Source: an uncultured Lachnospiraceae bacterium (GTDB lineage Bacteria > Bacillota > Clostridia > Lachnospirales > Lachnospiraceae). Taken from it: a stretch of DNA of 10,910 bases. The notes under the pieces were generated by a model. The model made no database searches and was not told the DNA's origin. It was given only the letters and a program-made list of their open reading frames with translations. Position 1 is the stretch's first letter. Each line of letters opens with the position of its first letter. A program made the translations under genes and the position numbers. This document shows, piece by piece, positions 1 through 7,242 of this stretch. The DNA lies in contig CAJTRU010000025.1 of the NCBI GenBank assembly GCA_910579085.1, forward strand, positions 1 through 10,910. Direction: 5' to 3'.

Positions 1-180
1 AGCGTGCTTTGTTCATGGAAGACACTTTGGATTTGCCAGCCCATCCAGTAATTATACTATTTTTAAGCAAATTCCCTTAACTTAACGATATTGTAACGTA
101 GCGGAAGTGTACCCCTGTACGGAATATTCTGGCTCTGGCACGCAAAACCGTTCCTCTTTCAATAAAAGATATCTGGATAA
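1..180. other. No recognisable gene; sequence downstream of the YgjV-GNAT gene
   Basis: I see no supported gene here. Short open stretches run in from the left edge on the plus strand (frame 2 stays open to about position 85), but they have no start in view and match no family I know. On the minus strand this is the 3' flank of the membrane/GNAT gene. A weak hairpin (TTAAG paired with CTTAA, about 59-80, followed by AAAAT on the minus strand) is the only terminator-like element, and it is poor. Confidence 0.4.
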
Positions 181-789
181 TTATAAATATTTTATATATT
201 TCCCATTTTCACTTTTAAATCCCATGTTGTGGAGATATGTTTCATGGTTGCCAGCTTCCCCGCTGTAAACTAATTTTTTAACTCCTTTTTCCTGTAATTG
301 GGAGTATAGAAATTTGCCAACAGAACAATCCCTGTATACTGGTGTGGTGTAATCAACAGTGATATTTAAAGTACCATCTCCATCTTTTTTACCAAGCAGA
401 ATTCCTGCTGGTGTAGCTTTACATGATACTATGTATGCAGTATCAGCAAGGGAGATATCTATATTTTGTTCTGGGAAGAAATTTTTCATGTCTTCTTTAT
501 AGTAATTAATAAAATGCTCCAGGAATTTGTCGTCTGTCCTGCCGTCAATTAAATCAAAATGCTGGTCAGTTTTTAAGAGTTTAGACAGGTTATAAATATT
601 TATTACTACCAGGCATATATTCATTAATGCCAGTGGGTATGAATGTATAATTAATGCATAAATTGCTGAAATAGAACTTCCTGTTGTATTTATAATCCTT
701 AGTTTAACAACTGAGGACATTAACATTGAAACTACTACTAGTACAGAACCAATATAACCAGCCATTTCAATAATCATAGATGTATTCAT
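181..789 (-). CDS. YgjV-like membrane domain fused to a GNAT-like domain
   Basis: This 202-residue protein appears to be a two-domain fusion. Residues about 5-70 hold three hydrophobic segments with the pattern seen in the YgjV inner-membrane family (semiSWEET-like): a KLRIINTTGS turn between helices 1 and 2, then HSYPLALMN and VVINIYNL. Residues about 110-202 look like the end of a GNAT acetyltransferase: a strand reading GTLNITVDYTTP, then YRDCSVGKFLY where acetyl-CoA would bind, and a closing YLHNMGFK typical of GNAT ends. The start is the ATG at 789, eight bases after a strong AAAGGAGG. It lies 153 bp beyond deoC with hairpins between, so it may be transcribed separately. The substrate of either domain is unknown; no role in nucleoside use can be read from the sequence. 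The YgjV call is fairly safe, the GNAT call less so. Confidence 0.75.
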   Translation of the reverse strand: MNTSMIIEMAGYIGSVLVVVSMLMSSVVKLRIINTTGSSISAIYALIIHSYPLALMNICLVVINIYNLSKLLKTDQHFDLIDGRTDDKFLEHFINYYKEDMKNFFPEQNIDISLADTAYIVSCKATPAGILLGKKDGDGTLNITVDYTTPVYRDCSVGKFLYSQLQEKGVKKLVYSGEAGNHETYLHNMGFKSENGKYIKYL

Positions 790-820
790 TCTGGACTCCT
801 CCTTTAATTTAATATGTCAA

Positions 821-857
821 GCGGATATCCACAATCCGCATTGCCTGCAAACAGGCA
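821..857 (-). other. Two small hairpins in the leader of the YgjV-GNAT gene
   Basis: Hairpin one pairs TGCCTG (842-847) with CAGGCA (852-857) around a CAAA loop. Hairpin two pairs GCGGAT (821-826) with ATCCGC (834-839). On the minus strand both lie between deoC and the ribosome site of the next gene. The stem of hairpin one repeats that of the terminator-like hairpin at 885-908, so the two could exchange partners. Confidence 0.4.
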
Positions 858-884
858 TTAGCTGCTTGTTTAATGAGGTTAAAT

Positions 885-917
885 AATGCCTGTTGTGAAA
901 CAGGCATTTCTTTTTAT
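885..917. terminator. Terminator-like hairpin after deoC
   Basis: AATGCCTGTT (885-894) pairs perfectly with AACAGGCATT (899-908) around a GTGA loop, ten base pairs. The best T-run (TCTTTTTATT) follows on the plus strand. On the minus strand, the deoC direction, the stem is followed only by ATTTAAC. Its position 35 bp past the deoC stop still makes it the likely end of the deoC transcript, perhaps a two-way terminator. Confidence 0.55.
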
Positions 918-942
918 TAGTTAGTATATTGCTGCCAGGATA

Positions 943-1611
943 TTAATACCCTGAACCAGTATCTGTATTTTTAATTATTTTAACAAGCCTGCTTGTGCCA
1001 AGCCTGTCTGTTCCACAGCGCATAAATTCTTCTGCATCCGCAAATGAAGAAATTCCTCCTGCTGCTTTAACTTTTACATCTTTTCCAACATGCTTTCTCA
1101 TAAGTTTTACATCATCAAATGTTGCTCCTGAAACTGAAAAGCCTGTAGAAGTTTTAATATATTCTGCACCAGCGTTTGTAACAATTTCACACATTTTGAT
1201 TTTCTCTTCTTCTGTAAGCAGGCATGTTTCTATAATGACTTTTAAGATTTTTCCATTACATGCTTCATGAACCTGGCGGATTTCATCTTCTACTTCCTGG
1301 TATCTTTTATCTTTAAGAAAACCTATATTTATTACCATATCAATTTCTTCTGCGCCATTAGCTATTGCATCTTTTGTTTCAAACACTTTTACTGCTGCTG
1401 TACTGTAGCCATTTGGAAAACCGATTACTGTGCAGATTGGCAGCCTTCCAGCTGCATATTCAGCAGCCTGTTTTACATATGCAGCCGGGATACATGCAGA
1501 TGCTGCATTATAGTGTATAGAGTCATCAACTACCTGGCGTATATCTTCCCATGTAGCTGTCTGGTCAAGTAAAGTGTGGTCTGTAATTTTTAAAACTTCT
1601 TCATTATTCAT
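943..1611 (-). CDS. deoC: Deoxyribose-phosphate aldolase (DeoC)
   Basis: Class I aldolase, 222 residues, normal for the family. It cleaves 2-deoxyribose-5-phosphate to glyceraldehyde-3-phosphate and acetaldehyde, the last step of deoxynucleoside breakdown in the cytoplasm. The Schiff-base lysine is K153 in YIKTSTGF. The second active-site lysine is K182 in VKAAGGI and the acid/base Asp is D91 in DMVINIG; DHTLLD near the N-terminus is also typical. The start is taken as the ATG at 1611 because GAGG lies six bases before it. An in-frame ATG at 1623 would put that GAGG inside the gene. It takes the product of the upstream deoB, from which it is separated by nupC and a 176-bp structured gap, so it may have its own promoter or leader control. 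Confidence 0.95.
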   Translation of the reverse strand: MNNEEVLKITDHTLLDQTATWEDIRQVVDDSIHYNAASACIPAAYVKQAAEYAAGRLPICTVIGFPNGYSTAAVKVFETKDAIANGAEEIDMVINIGFLKDKRYQEVEDEIRQVHEACNGKILKVIIETCLLTEEEKIKMCEIVTNAGAEYIKTSTGFSVSGATFDDVKLMRKHVGKDVKVKAAGGISSFADAEEFMRCGTDRLGTSRLVKIIKNTDTGSGY

Positions 1612-1626
1612 AATTAACCTCATTTC

Positions 1627-1684
1627 TGCGCTGCCTTATATTTTAGGCGGGTTTATGCCAGGCAGCACAAAGGTATAAACCCAC
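1627..1684 (-). promoter_or_regulatory. Possible pseudoknot RNA leader of deoC
   Basis: On the minus strand GTGGGTTTAT (1684-1675) can pair with ATAAACCCGC (1656-1647), ten pairs with one G-U. Inside that loop TGTGCTGCCT (1669-1660) can pair with AGGCAGCGCA (1636-1627), also ten pairs with one G-U. The two helices interlock as an H-type pseudoknot. The joining loop 1646-1637 is A-rich, as in several small riboswitches. The second helix ends six bases before the GAGG of deoC, so its formation could affect initiation. A local GCCT/AGGC hairpin competes with it. No U-run follows, so this is not an intrinsic terminator. It matches no riboswitch class that I recognise. Confidence 0.45.
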
Positions 1685-1687
1685 AGT

Positions 1688-1693
1688 GTTATA
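1688..1693 (-). promoter_or_regulatory. Weak candidate -10 box before the deoC leader
   Basis: The minus strand reads TATAAC here, and a start six to eight bases later would fall at the first G-run of the leader helix. No convincing -35 hexamer lies 16-18 bp upstream, so this is tentative. A 12-bp inverted repeat (TATCA-TT-TGATA, 1739-1750) lies about 60 bp before the predicted start. Confidence 0.25.
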
Positions 1694-1787
1694 ACCAAGT
1701 AGCAAAGCACAAAGCCATTGCGTATATCATTAAGCTGGTATCATTTGATAAGTTTTTCTTAATAAAAGTATAAATATACTATATTTT

Positions 1788-2981
1788 TTAAAAAAGTGAA
1801 ACTATACTTATAATTAATGCACTCATAATGCTTACAAATACACCACTTATCATAGATTTGAATACAAGGCGGGAAATTGTTCCTCTTTTTTCTGGGCAGA
1901 GTACACCAATGCCGCCAATGCACATACCCATGCTTGAAAGGTTTGCAAAACCACAAAGTGATATAGCACAAATCATTCCTGTCCTTGCATCAAGGTTACT
2001 TAAATTAGCTCCTAAATCCTGGAAAGCCACAAATTCATTAAGGATTAATTTATTTCCTAATAAAGAGCCTTCCATTAAAATATTACTGCCATCCAGTCCA
2101 AGTAAAAATCCGAATGGTGCAAATACATATGAGAAAATATCTGATAATGTGATATTGAAAAATCCTAAAAAGAGATTAATAACTGCAACAATACCAACAA
2201 AACCAACTATAGAAGCTCCAATAGATATAACCATCTGCATACCTGTTGAAGCACCTTCTGCAAGTGCATCAATTACATTAGAATTATTCCCCTTATTGTC
2301 CATTTTAACATCTGTTATTGATTTTGCTTCTTCTGTCTGCGGCAGGACTATTTTGGAAATCATTATACTTCCAATAGGAACCATTGCGCTTGCTATTAAC
2401 AAGTATTCCATAGGAATTCCTAAAGCGTGGTATCCTCCTAAAATAGATGCTGACATGCTTCCCATTCCTGAAACAAGGATGACAAAAATTTCACTGTCTG
2501 TTAAATCCTTAAGGTATTTGCTTACAAGGATAGGGCTGTCTGTATGCCCTAAAAACATATTGGCAACAGCTACAAAGCTTTCTACTTCAGTTGTACCCAT
2601 TACTTTTCCAACACCCTTGCCAATCCACTTAACAACAAACCCAATAACACCAACATAGTATAATACGCCTACCAGTGCTGAAACAAATATAATATTTCCT
2701 AAACTCTGGACAATAAAGATACTTAGGTCACTTTGGAAAAGGTCTCCAAAGACAAATGACAGTCCTTCATTTCCACAGTTAATTACTGCTGTCAGCCCGT
2801 TAGACATAACAGTAATAATTTTCTGCCCTATTGGGATTTTAACTATTATAATTGCAATAATAACTTCAGCAACCAGTGCTTTTGCCACGGTTTTCCATTT
2901 TATATTTTTGCGGTCCCAGGAAACCAGCCAGCATATAGCAAACACTAATATTATTCCAAGCAAATTTAATATTAATTTCAT
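1788..2981 (-). CDS. nupC: NupC-type concentrative nucleoside transporter
   Basis: Integral membrane protein of 397 residues, the usual length for bacterial concentrative nucleoside transporters, which take up nucleosides with Na+ or H+. Family marks in order: an N-terminal hydrophobic hairpin with SWDRKNIKWK at the turn (about 21-30), NEGLSFVFGD (71-80), the substrate loop GHTDSP (145-150) followed by ILVSKYL, GMGSMSASILGGY (172-184), NKLILNEFVAF (310-320) and CGFANLSSMG (343-352), then a final hydrophobic helix. The loop differs from GQTEAP or GQSE of studied members (His for Gln, Asp for Glu), so specificity may differ. The start at 2981 follows AGGAGG closely. The gene lies 25 bp after deoB and supplies the substrates for the rest of the operon. 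An AT-rich region with an AGTATA-TT-TATACT repeat follows its stop. Confidence 0.93.
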   Translation of the reverse strand: MKLILNLLGIILVFAICWLVSWDRKNIKWKTVAKALVAEVIIAIIIVKIPIGQKIITVMSNGLTAVINCGNEGLSFVFGDLFQSDLSIFIVQSLGNIIFVSALVGVLYYVGVIGFVVKWIGKGVGKVMGTTEVESFVAVANMFLGHTDSPILVSKYLKDLTDSEIFVILVSGMGSMSASILGGYHALGIPMEYLLIASAMVPIGSIMISKIVLPQTEEAKSITDVKMDNKGNNSNVIDALAEGASTGMQMVISIGASIVGFVGIVAVINLFLGFFNITLSDIFSYVFAPFGFLLGLDGSNILMEGSLLGNKLILNEFVAFQDLGANLSNLDARTGMICAISLCGFANLSSMGMCIGGIGVLCPEKRGTISRLVFKSMISGVFVSIMSALIISIVSLF

Positions 2982-3006
2982 AGCTTTCCTCCTTTTCTTA
3001 TGCAGA

Positions 3007-4197
3007 TTAATTTAACTGGTCCAGAACAGACCCGCCTATTGTTCCTTCTGGCATCTCTACACCAAAATTGTCTGTAATTGTTGCTCCAATTATTGCAAAT
3101 GTTTTTGCATCTTCAAGCTTACCGCTGCTTTCCATAGATGGTGAATATGCAATAAATGGCACTCTTTCCCTTGTGTGGTCAGTTCCTGTGTGTGTTGGGT
3201 CATTTCCGTGGTCTGCTGTAATAATTAATAAGTCATCTTCTTTTAATAAATCCAGAAGTTCACCAAGTTTTACATCAAATTTTTCCAGTTCACTGGCATA
3301 GCCTTTTACATCACGCCTGTGTCCCCATAAAGCATCAAAATCCACAAGATTTACAAAACAAAGCCCTTCAAAATCCCTTTTTGCAATTTCAATAGTCTGT
3401 TCCATTCCATGTACGGAACTTTTAGATTTATTGGACTCCGTAAGGCCTTCACCATCAAAAATATCATAAATTTTGCCCACTGAAATCACATCCAGCCCGG
3501 CATCTTTTAGCGCATTTAATGCTGTCTGTCCATAAGGTTTTAATGCATAGTCATGGCGGTTGCTTGTTCTTTTAAATTCACCTTTTTTCTTTCCAGTGTA
3601 AGGCCTTGCAATAACACGCCCTACTTTCCATTCATCTTTCATTGTGATTTCACGTGCAATTTCACAACAGCGGTATAATTCTTCAAGCCCAAATGTTTCT
3701 TCATTGCCACAAATCTGGAGTACAGAGTCAGCAGATGTATATACAATCATATGGCCTGTTGCTATTTCTTCTTCTGCAAGTTCGTCTAGTATTTCTGTTC
3801 CGCTTGCGCTTTTATTTCCAATAATAGTTCTGCCAGTCCTTGCAGAGAGTTCATCTAAAAGTTCTTTTGGAAAGCCGGTTTTAGTAAATGTTTTAAAGGG
3901 TTTTGTAATATGCAGGCCCATCATTTCCCAGTGGCCAGTCATTGTATCCTTTCCCGTGCTTGCTTCATATAAATAAGTATAATATCCAAGTGGTTTTTCT
4001 GCCGCGTCAACCTGCTTTAATGGATGAAGGTTTGCAATACCAAGCCTTTGCAGGTTGGGAATATTAAACCCGTCTACAGACTGGGAGATATGTCCAAGGG
4101 TATCAGTCCCCGCATCGCCATATTCTGAGGCATCAGGCATTGCGCCTGCACCAAGTGAGTCTATAACAACAGTAAATATGCGTTTATATTTTTTCAT
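3007..4197 (-). CDS. deoB: Phosphopentomutase (DeoB)
   Basis: Alkaline-phosphatase-superfamily mutase of 396 residues, the normal length. It moves phosphate between C1 and C5 of ribose or deoxyribose, turning the product of the phosphorylase into the substrate of DeoC. The two-Mn site is visible: D13 in VIDSLGAGAMPD, D286 in NLVDFDALWGH, D329-H330 in ADHGND and H341 in TGTDHTRE. The phosphorylated threonine is T85 in TGKDTMTGHWEMMG, the same number as in the well-studied Bacillus enzyme. The start at 4197 has AGGAGG seven bases upstream. It is 20 bp from the regulator gene and 25 bp from nupC, so it is clearly co-transcribed with them. Confidence 0.96.
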   Translation of the reverse strand: MKKYKRIFTVVIDSLGAGAMPDASEYGDAGTDTLGHISQSVDGFNIPNLQRLGIANLHPLKQVDAAEKPLGYYTYLYEASTGKDTMTGHWEMMGLHITKPFKTFTKTGFPKELLDELSARTGRTIIGNKSASGTEILDELAEEEIATGHMIVYTSADSVLQICGNEETFGLEELYRCCEIAREITMKDEWKVGRVIARPYTGKKKGEFKRTSNRHDYALKPYGQTALNALKDAGLDVISVGKIYDIFDGEGLTESNKSKSSVHGMEQTIEIAKRDFEGLCFVNLVDFDALWGHRRDVKGYASELEKFDVKLGELLDLLKEDDLLIITADHGNDPTHTGTDHTRERVPFIAYSPSMESSGKLEDAKTFAIIGATITDNFGVEMPEGTIGGSVLDQLN

Positions 4198-4217
4198 ATC
4201 AAGACCTCCTTTTTGGT

Positions 4218-4931
4218 TTATTCATTTTCATATTCTTTCAGACGGAGAAACTGTTCTGATGAGATAGTAATTTTTCCATTTTCAATAGAAATAAGACCAT
4301 CCTTTTCCAAAGCAGCAATATTTCTTTGTACACTTCTGACATTAAAGCCAATCCTGTCAGATAAATCAGACTGTGTTTTATTAATCTTAAGTTTATTATG
4401 GTTTTCCTGGTGCTTGTTCTCATATGATTTTACAAGGTATTTTACCAGCCGCTCCTTGCAGTTCATAAACATATATTCACGTTCATGCTTTTTTTCAAAA
4501 ACCAGTGTAGCCATAATATTTTTTATTCTCAGGAAAAGGGCATTTTCATCACGCTGTACCCATTGCAGGTAACAGCTTGATGGAAGCATTAATATTTTAC
4601 ATTCTTCTGTGGCACAGATGGATACATAATATTCGGGAATATCCCCAAATACTTCAAAATCCCCCACAACATACATCTGGTTAAAGTCCATAAAATAATA
4701 TGCACGCCCTTGTTTCTGGTAATGCAGCCCTGCTATATTGCCAGAGAGAATTATATATACCATGTCACACGCAGCCCCTGCATGTATAATATACTGGTTT
4801 TTCTGGATTTTTTTATATGACATCATTTTAACAACTGCATCAGGCACATACCTGAATAATGCTGTTAAATATTCACGCCTTACAGGTTCAGATTGTTGTA
4901 TTTTTTCTAATAATTGCTGCTTTGAGTCCAT
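4218..4931 (-). CDS. Crp/Fnr-family transcriptional regulator
   Basis: Cytoplasmic DNA-binding protein of 237 residues. Residues about 27-120 form the cyclic-nucleotide-type beta-roll (YIIHAGAACDMVYIILSGNI), 125-170 the long dimer helix, and 183-225 the winged HTH (TQSDLSDRIGFNVRSVQRNI), with the wing in LISIENGKITI. No Fnr-type N-terminal cysteine cluster is present, so it is not an iron-sulfur sensor. In the recognition helix the Arg and Glu that contact GTGA in E. coli Crp read Val and Arg, so it probably binds another half-site. The start is the ATG at 4931 (GGGG six bases before). A longer in-frame reading to 5045 would overlap the guanine deaminase and has no family support. Placed 13 bp after guaD, it probably controls this operon. 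Its ligand is unknown. Confidence 0.9.
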   Translation of the reverse strand: MDSKQQLLEKIQQSEPVRREYLTALFRYVPDAVVKMMSYKKIQKNQYIIHAGAACDMVYIILSGNIAGLHYQKQGRAYYFMDFNQMYVVGDFEVFGDIPEYYVSICATEECKILMLPSSCYLQWVQRDENALFLRIKNIMATLVFEKKHEREYMFMNCKERLVKYLVKSYENKHQENHNKLKINKTQSDLSDRIGFNVRSVQRNIAALEKDGLISIENGKITISSEQFLRLKEYENE

Positions 4932-4944
4932 AGTAATCCCCGTT

Positions 4945-6225
4945 TTATATAATTTTTTCAAATAGTTTCCTGCCAGATACAAATTTAGCAATAATGTGCC
5001 TGTCTTCTGCAAGGTAAACCAGGCGTTCAAGCCTTTCCCTGGCATTTAGTTTCTGTGGGTGTTTAAGTGTGGAGTCATCTATTATTACTGCATCAAATTC
5101 ATAACCTTGTTCAAAGCTTCCAGCATTGCCAAAAAATTCACCGCCGCCCTTTGTTGCAAGATAAAAGACTTCTTCAATGCGCAGTGGTGCAAGTGACTGG
5201 TCTTTAAGCCTCCAGCGTAATTTAGAGCATTGTATAGCCATAGCCATAGCTTTAAAAAGTGAAAGTGAAGAGCCTGCTGCTATATCACTGCCAAGCCCTG
5301 TCTTTATCCCCATATCAAGAAAAGTCCTTACTGGGGCAATTCCTGATGAAAGGTTTGTATTAGACTCTGGGCAGTGTGCAATAAATACATTCTGCTTTTT
5401 CATTAACTCTAATTCATCCTGGCTGCTATGGACACAGTGTGCCATTATGGCAGGCAGGGGTTTTCCAAACATGCCATGCCTGTCGTATGCTTCACCATAA
5501 AATGCAGTACCAGGGCAAAGTTCTTTTACCCATTGGATTTCCCCAAGGTTTTCTGATAAATGTGACTGTACTGGAAGGCTGTATTTCTGTTGCAGTATTG
5601 ATAACTTTTCCATTAGCCCGTCTGAACATGTGGGAATAAATCTTGGTGTAAGTATTGGTTTTACATTTTCAAATCCCATATTGCCAGTAATCCACTTTTC
5701 AGTATCTGCAAATGCCTCTTCAGGGCTTTTTTCACATAAGTTTCCAAGACTGTTCCTGTCCATATTTACTTTTCCAACATATGCTTTAATACCTGTATTA
5801 TCAAGCTTTTCCATTAGTAATGCAGTTGCCTCTGGATGAATAGTACCAAATACACATGCTCTTGTAGTTGCGCTGTTTAGGAGGTCTTCTGCGAAAATAC
5901 CATAAGCATTATCTGCATATTCCAAATCAGAATATTTTGCCTCTTCCACAAATGTGTGTGTGTCCAGCCAGCCAATTAATTCCAAATCCATTCCAAGCCC
6001 GCGGAAAGAATACTGTGGTGCGTGCACATGCAGGTCTGTAAATCCAGGGATAATTATTTTATCTGTATAATCATAAAACGGAAAAATTGCATAACATTCT
6101 GGCAGTTCTTCATATACACCTGTGCAAATGCCGTTTTCACATACAACATAACCATTTTCAATAATACAAAGTTCATCACTAGTCTTACTATAACAAATAT
6201 TTCCTTTTATTACAAATTTTCTCAT
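4945..6225 (-). CDS. guaD: Guanine deaminase (amidohydrolase family)
   Basis: Zinc amidohydrolase of 426 residues that deaminates guanine to xanthine, acting on the base released by the upstream phosphorylase. Metal and active-site marks are in order: H66 and H68 in FTDLHVHAPQY, the FRGLGMDLELIGWLD stretch typical of bacterial guanine deaminases, H222 and E225 in QSHLSEN, H263 in MAHCVHSS, and D314 in GLGSDIAAG. ARLEEV-like sequences near the end (LRIEEVFYLATKGGG) are also typical. The start is the ATG at 6225, five to six bases after AGGA. An in-frame ATG at 6276 would overlap the end of the phosphorylase gene and lacks a ribosome site. Gaps are 47 bp upstream and 13 bp downstream, consistent with one operon. 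Related S-adenosylhomocysteine or chlorohydrolase enzymes are the main alternative, but the motifs favour guanine deaminase. Confidence 0.92.
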   Translation of the reverse strand: MRKFVIKGNICYSKTSDELCIIENGYVVCENGICTGVYEELPECYAIFPFYDYTDKIIIPGFTDLHVHAPQYSFRGLGMDLELIGWLDTHTFVEEAKYSDLEYADNAYGIFAEDLLNSATTRACVFGTIHPEATALLMEKLDNTGIKAYVGKVNMDRNSLGNLCEKSPEEAFADTEKWITGNMGFENVKPILTPRFIPTCSDGLMEKLSILQQKYSLPVQSHLSENLGEIQWVKELCPGTAFYGEAYDRHGMFGKPLPAIMAHCVHSSQDELELMKKQNVFIAHCPESNTNLSSGIAPVRTFLDMGIKTGLGSDIAAGSSLSLFKAMAMAIQCSKLRWRLKDQSLAPLRIEEVFYLATKGGGEFFGNAGSFEQGYEFDAVIIDDSTLKHPQKLNARERLERLVYLAEDRHIIAKFVSGRKLFEKII

Positions 6226-6272
6226 TATTTCCTGCTTCCTTTCATATAATCTGGCTGGTGGCAGCATACAGG

Positions 6273-7085
6273 TCACATATTAGTGACAATTTTTGTAACC
6301 AGCTCTTTAAATGATTTAGCTACCCTGTCAGCAGTTTCCTGCACTTCTTTATGGTCAAGCTTAACTTTTGAAATACCAGCAGCCATATTTGTAATACATG
6401 AAATGCCACATACTTCAAGTCCCATATGGCGTGCTGCCATAGCTTCACATGCTGTGCTCATGCCAACCGCATTTCCGCCCCATGCCTGTGCAAGCCTTAC
6501 TTCGGCTGGTGTTTCATAATTAGGGCCTGTAAACTGTACATATACACCTTCTTTAAGCTGTATTCCACATTCTGTAGCACATTTCCTGATTATATCATGT
6601 AAGCGCCTGCTGTAAACTTCGCTCATATCAGGAAACCTTGTTCCAAGTTCATCAATGTTAGGCCCTATAAGCGGGCTTGGTATGCCAGTTGTAATATGGT
6701 CTGTAATCATCATAAAATCACCTGGCTTATATGAAGGGTCTGCGCCGCCAGCAGCATTTGTAAGAAGGATTTTTCTTGCACCCATCATTCCCATAAGACG
6801 TGTTGGAAGGACAACATCAGACATTTTGTATCCTTCATAATAATGTACACGTCCCTGCATAATAACAACTGGTTTACCAGAAACATATCCAAATACAAAA
6901 CGCCCTTTATGGCCCTTAACTGTTGAAACCGGAAATCCTTCAATACTTGTATAATCAACAGTCTGTTCAATCTGGATTTCGTCAGCATAATCACCTAAAC
7001 CGGAACCAAGGATTAATGCTGCCTCTGGTTCAAAAGAAGTCTGCTCCCTTACACTAGCTAAACAAGTCATTAATTTTTTGTACAT
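6273..7085 (-). CDS. punA: Purine nucleoside phosphorylase, trimeric type
   Basis: Enzyme of 270 residues that splits purine ribo- and deoxyribonucleosides with phosphate into base and (deoxy)ribose-1-phosphate. It belongs to the trimeric PNP family (PunA/PupG type). Visible marks: phosphate-binding S28 in LILGSGLGDYA, H59 in KGHKGRFVFG, R79 and H81 in MQGRVHYYEGY, LLTNAAGGADP (107-117), the base pocket FTGPNYETPAEVR (185-197), VGMSTACEA (207-215) and N233 in CITNMAAG. The start at 7085 is nine bases after AAGGAAG. The in-frame ATG at 7094 lies almost on that site and is less likely. It is the first gene of the operon, divergent from the recombinase unit. Confidence 0.95.
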   Translation of the reverse strand: MYKKLMTCLASVREQTSFEPEAALILGSGLGDYADEIQIEQTVDYTSIEGFPVSTVKGHKGRFVFGYVSGKPVVIMQGRVHYYEGYKMSDVVLPTRLMGMMGARKILLTNAAGGADPSYKPGDFMMITDHITTGIPSPLIGPNIDELGTRFPDMSEVYSRRLHDIIRKCATECGIQLKEGVYVQFTGPNYETPAEVRLAQAWGGNAVGMSTACEAMAARHMGLEVCGISCITNMAAGISKVKLDHKEVQETADRVAKSFKELVTKIVTNM

Positions 7086-7158
7086 AATAATCATCTTCCT
7101 TTCTGTTTGTGTTGTTTTTAACAATTTTTATTTACTGCCACATCAATTTTGTAGCTAA

Positions 7159-7164
7159 ATTATA
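7159..7164 (-). promoter_or_regulatory. -10 box of the nucleoside operon promoter
   Basis: The minus strand has a perfect TATAAT at 7164-7159. The -35 region is only a T-run, as expected for a promoter needing an activator. Transcription would start near 7152 and give a leader of about 67 nt before the phosphorylase ATG. The surrounding DNA is very AT-rich, so chance matches are possible. Confidence 0.5.
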
Positions 7165-7187
7165 TAAAATAAAAAATAATTAAAAAA

Positions 7188-7199
7188 CGACACTTGTCG
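7188..7199. promoter_or_regulatory. Inverted repeat, candidate operator for the Crp/Fnr-family regulator
   Basis: CGACA-CT-TGTCG, arms of five with a 2-bp spacer, stands out in AT-rich DNA. Its centre (7193.5) is about 41.5 bp before the predicted start near 7152, the classic spacing for a class II Crp/Fnr activator. On the minus strand it is followed by six Ts, so a small terminator or attenuator is the alternative reading. Confidence 0.4.
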
Positions 7200-7242
7200 C
7201 CATTGGTGGTTTTTAATAATCTTTCTACGTTTTTCACAATAT

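Noticed and set aside
2..85. Open frame entering from the left edge as the end of a gene
   Set aside because: Too short, no recognisable motif, and another frame is equally open.
812..822. TTGACA on the minus strand as -35 of the YgjV-GNAT gene
   Set aside because: A -10 box would fall on or past the ribosome site and none is there.
1828..2658. Long plus-strand ORF of 276 codons opposite nupC
   Set aside because: It is antisense to a well-supported transporter, has low-complexity Pro/Ile/Thr composition and no ribosome site or family match.
4932..5045. Longer N-terminus for the Crp/Fnr-family regulator
   Set aside because: It would overlap the guanine deaminase by about 100 bp, while the ATG at 4931 has a ribosome site and fits family length.
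7183..7200. Intrinsic terminator reading of the CGACA/TGTCG repeat
   Set aside because: The stem is only four to five pairs and lies upstream of the best -10 box, so an operator is more likely; kept as the alternative reading.
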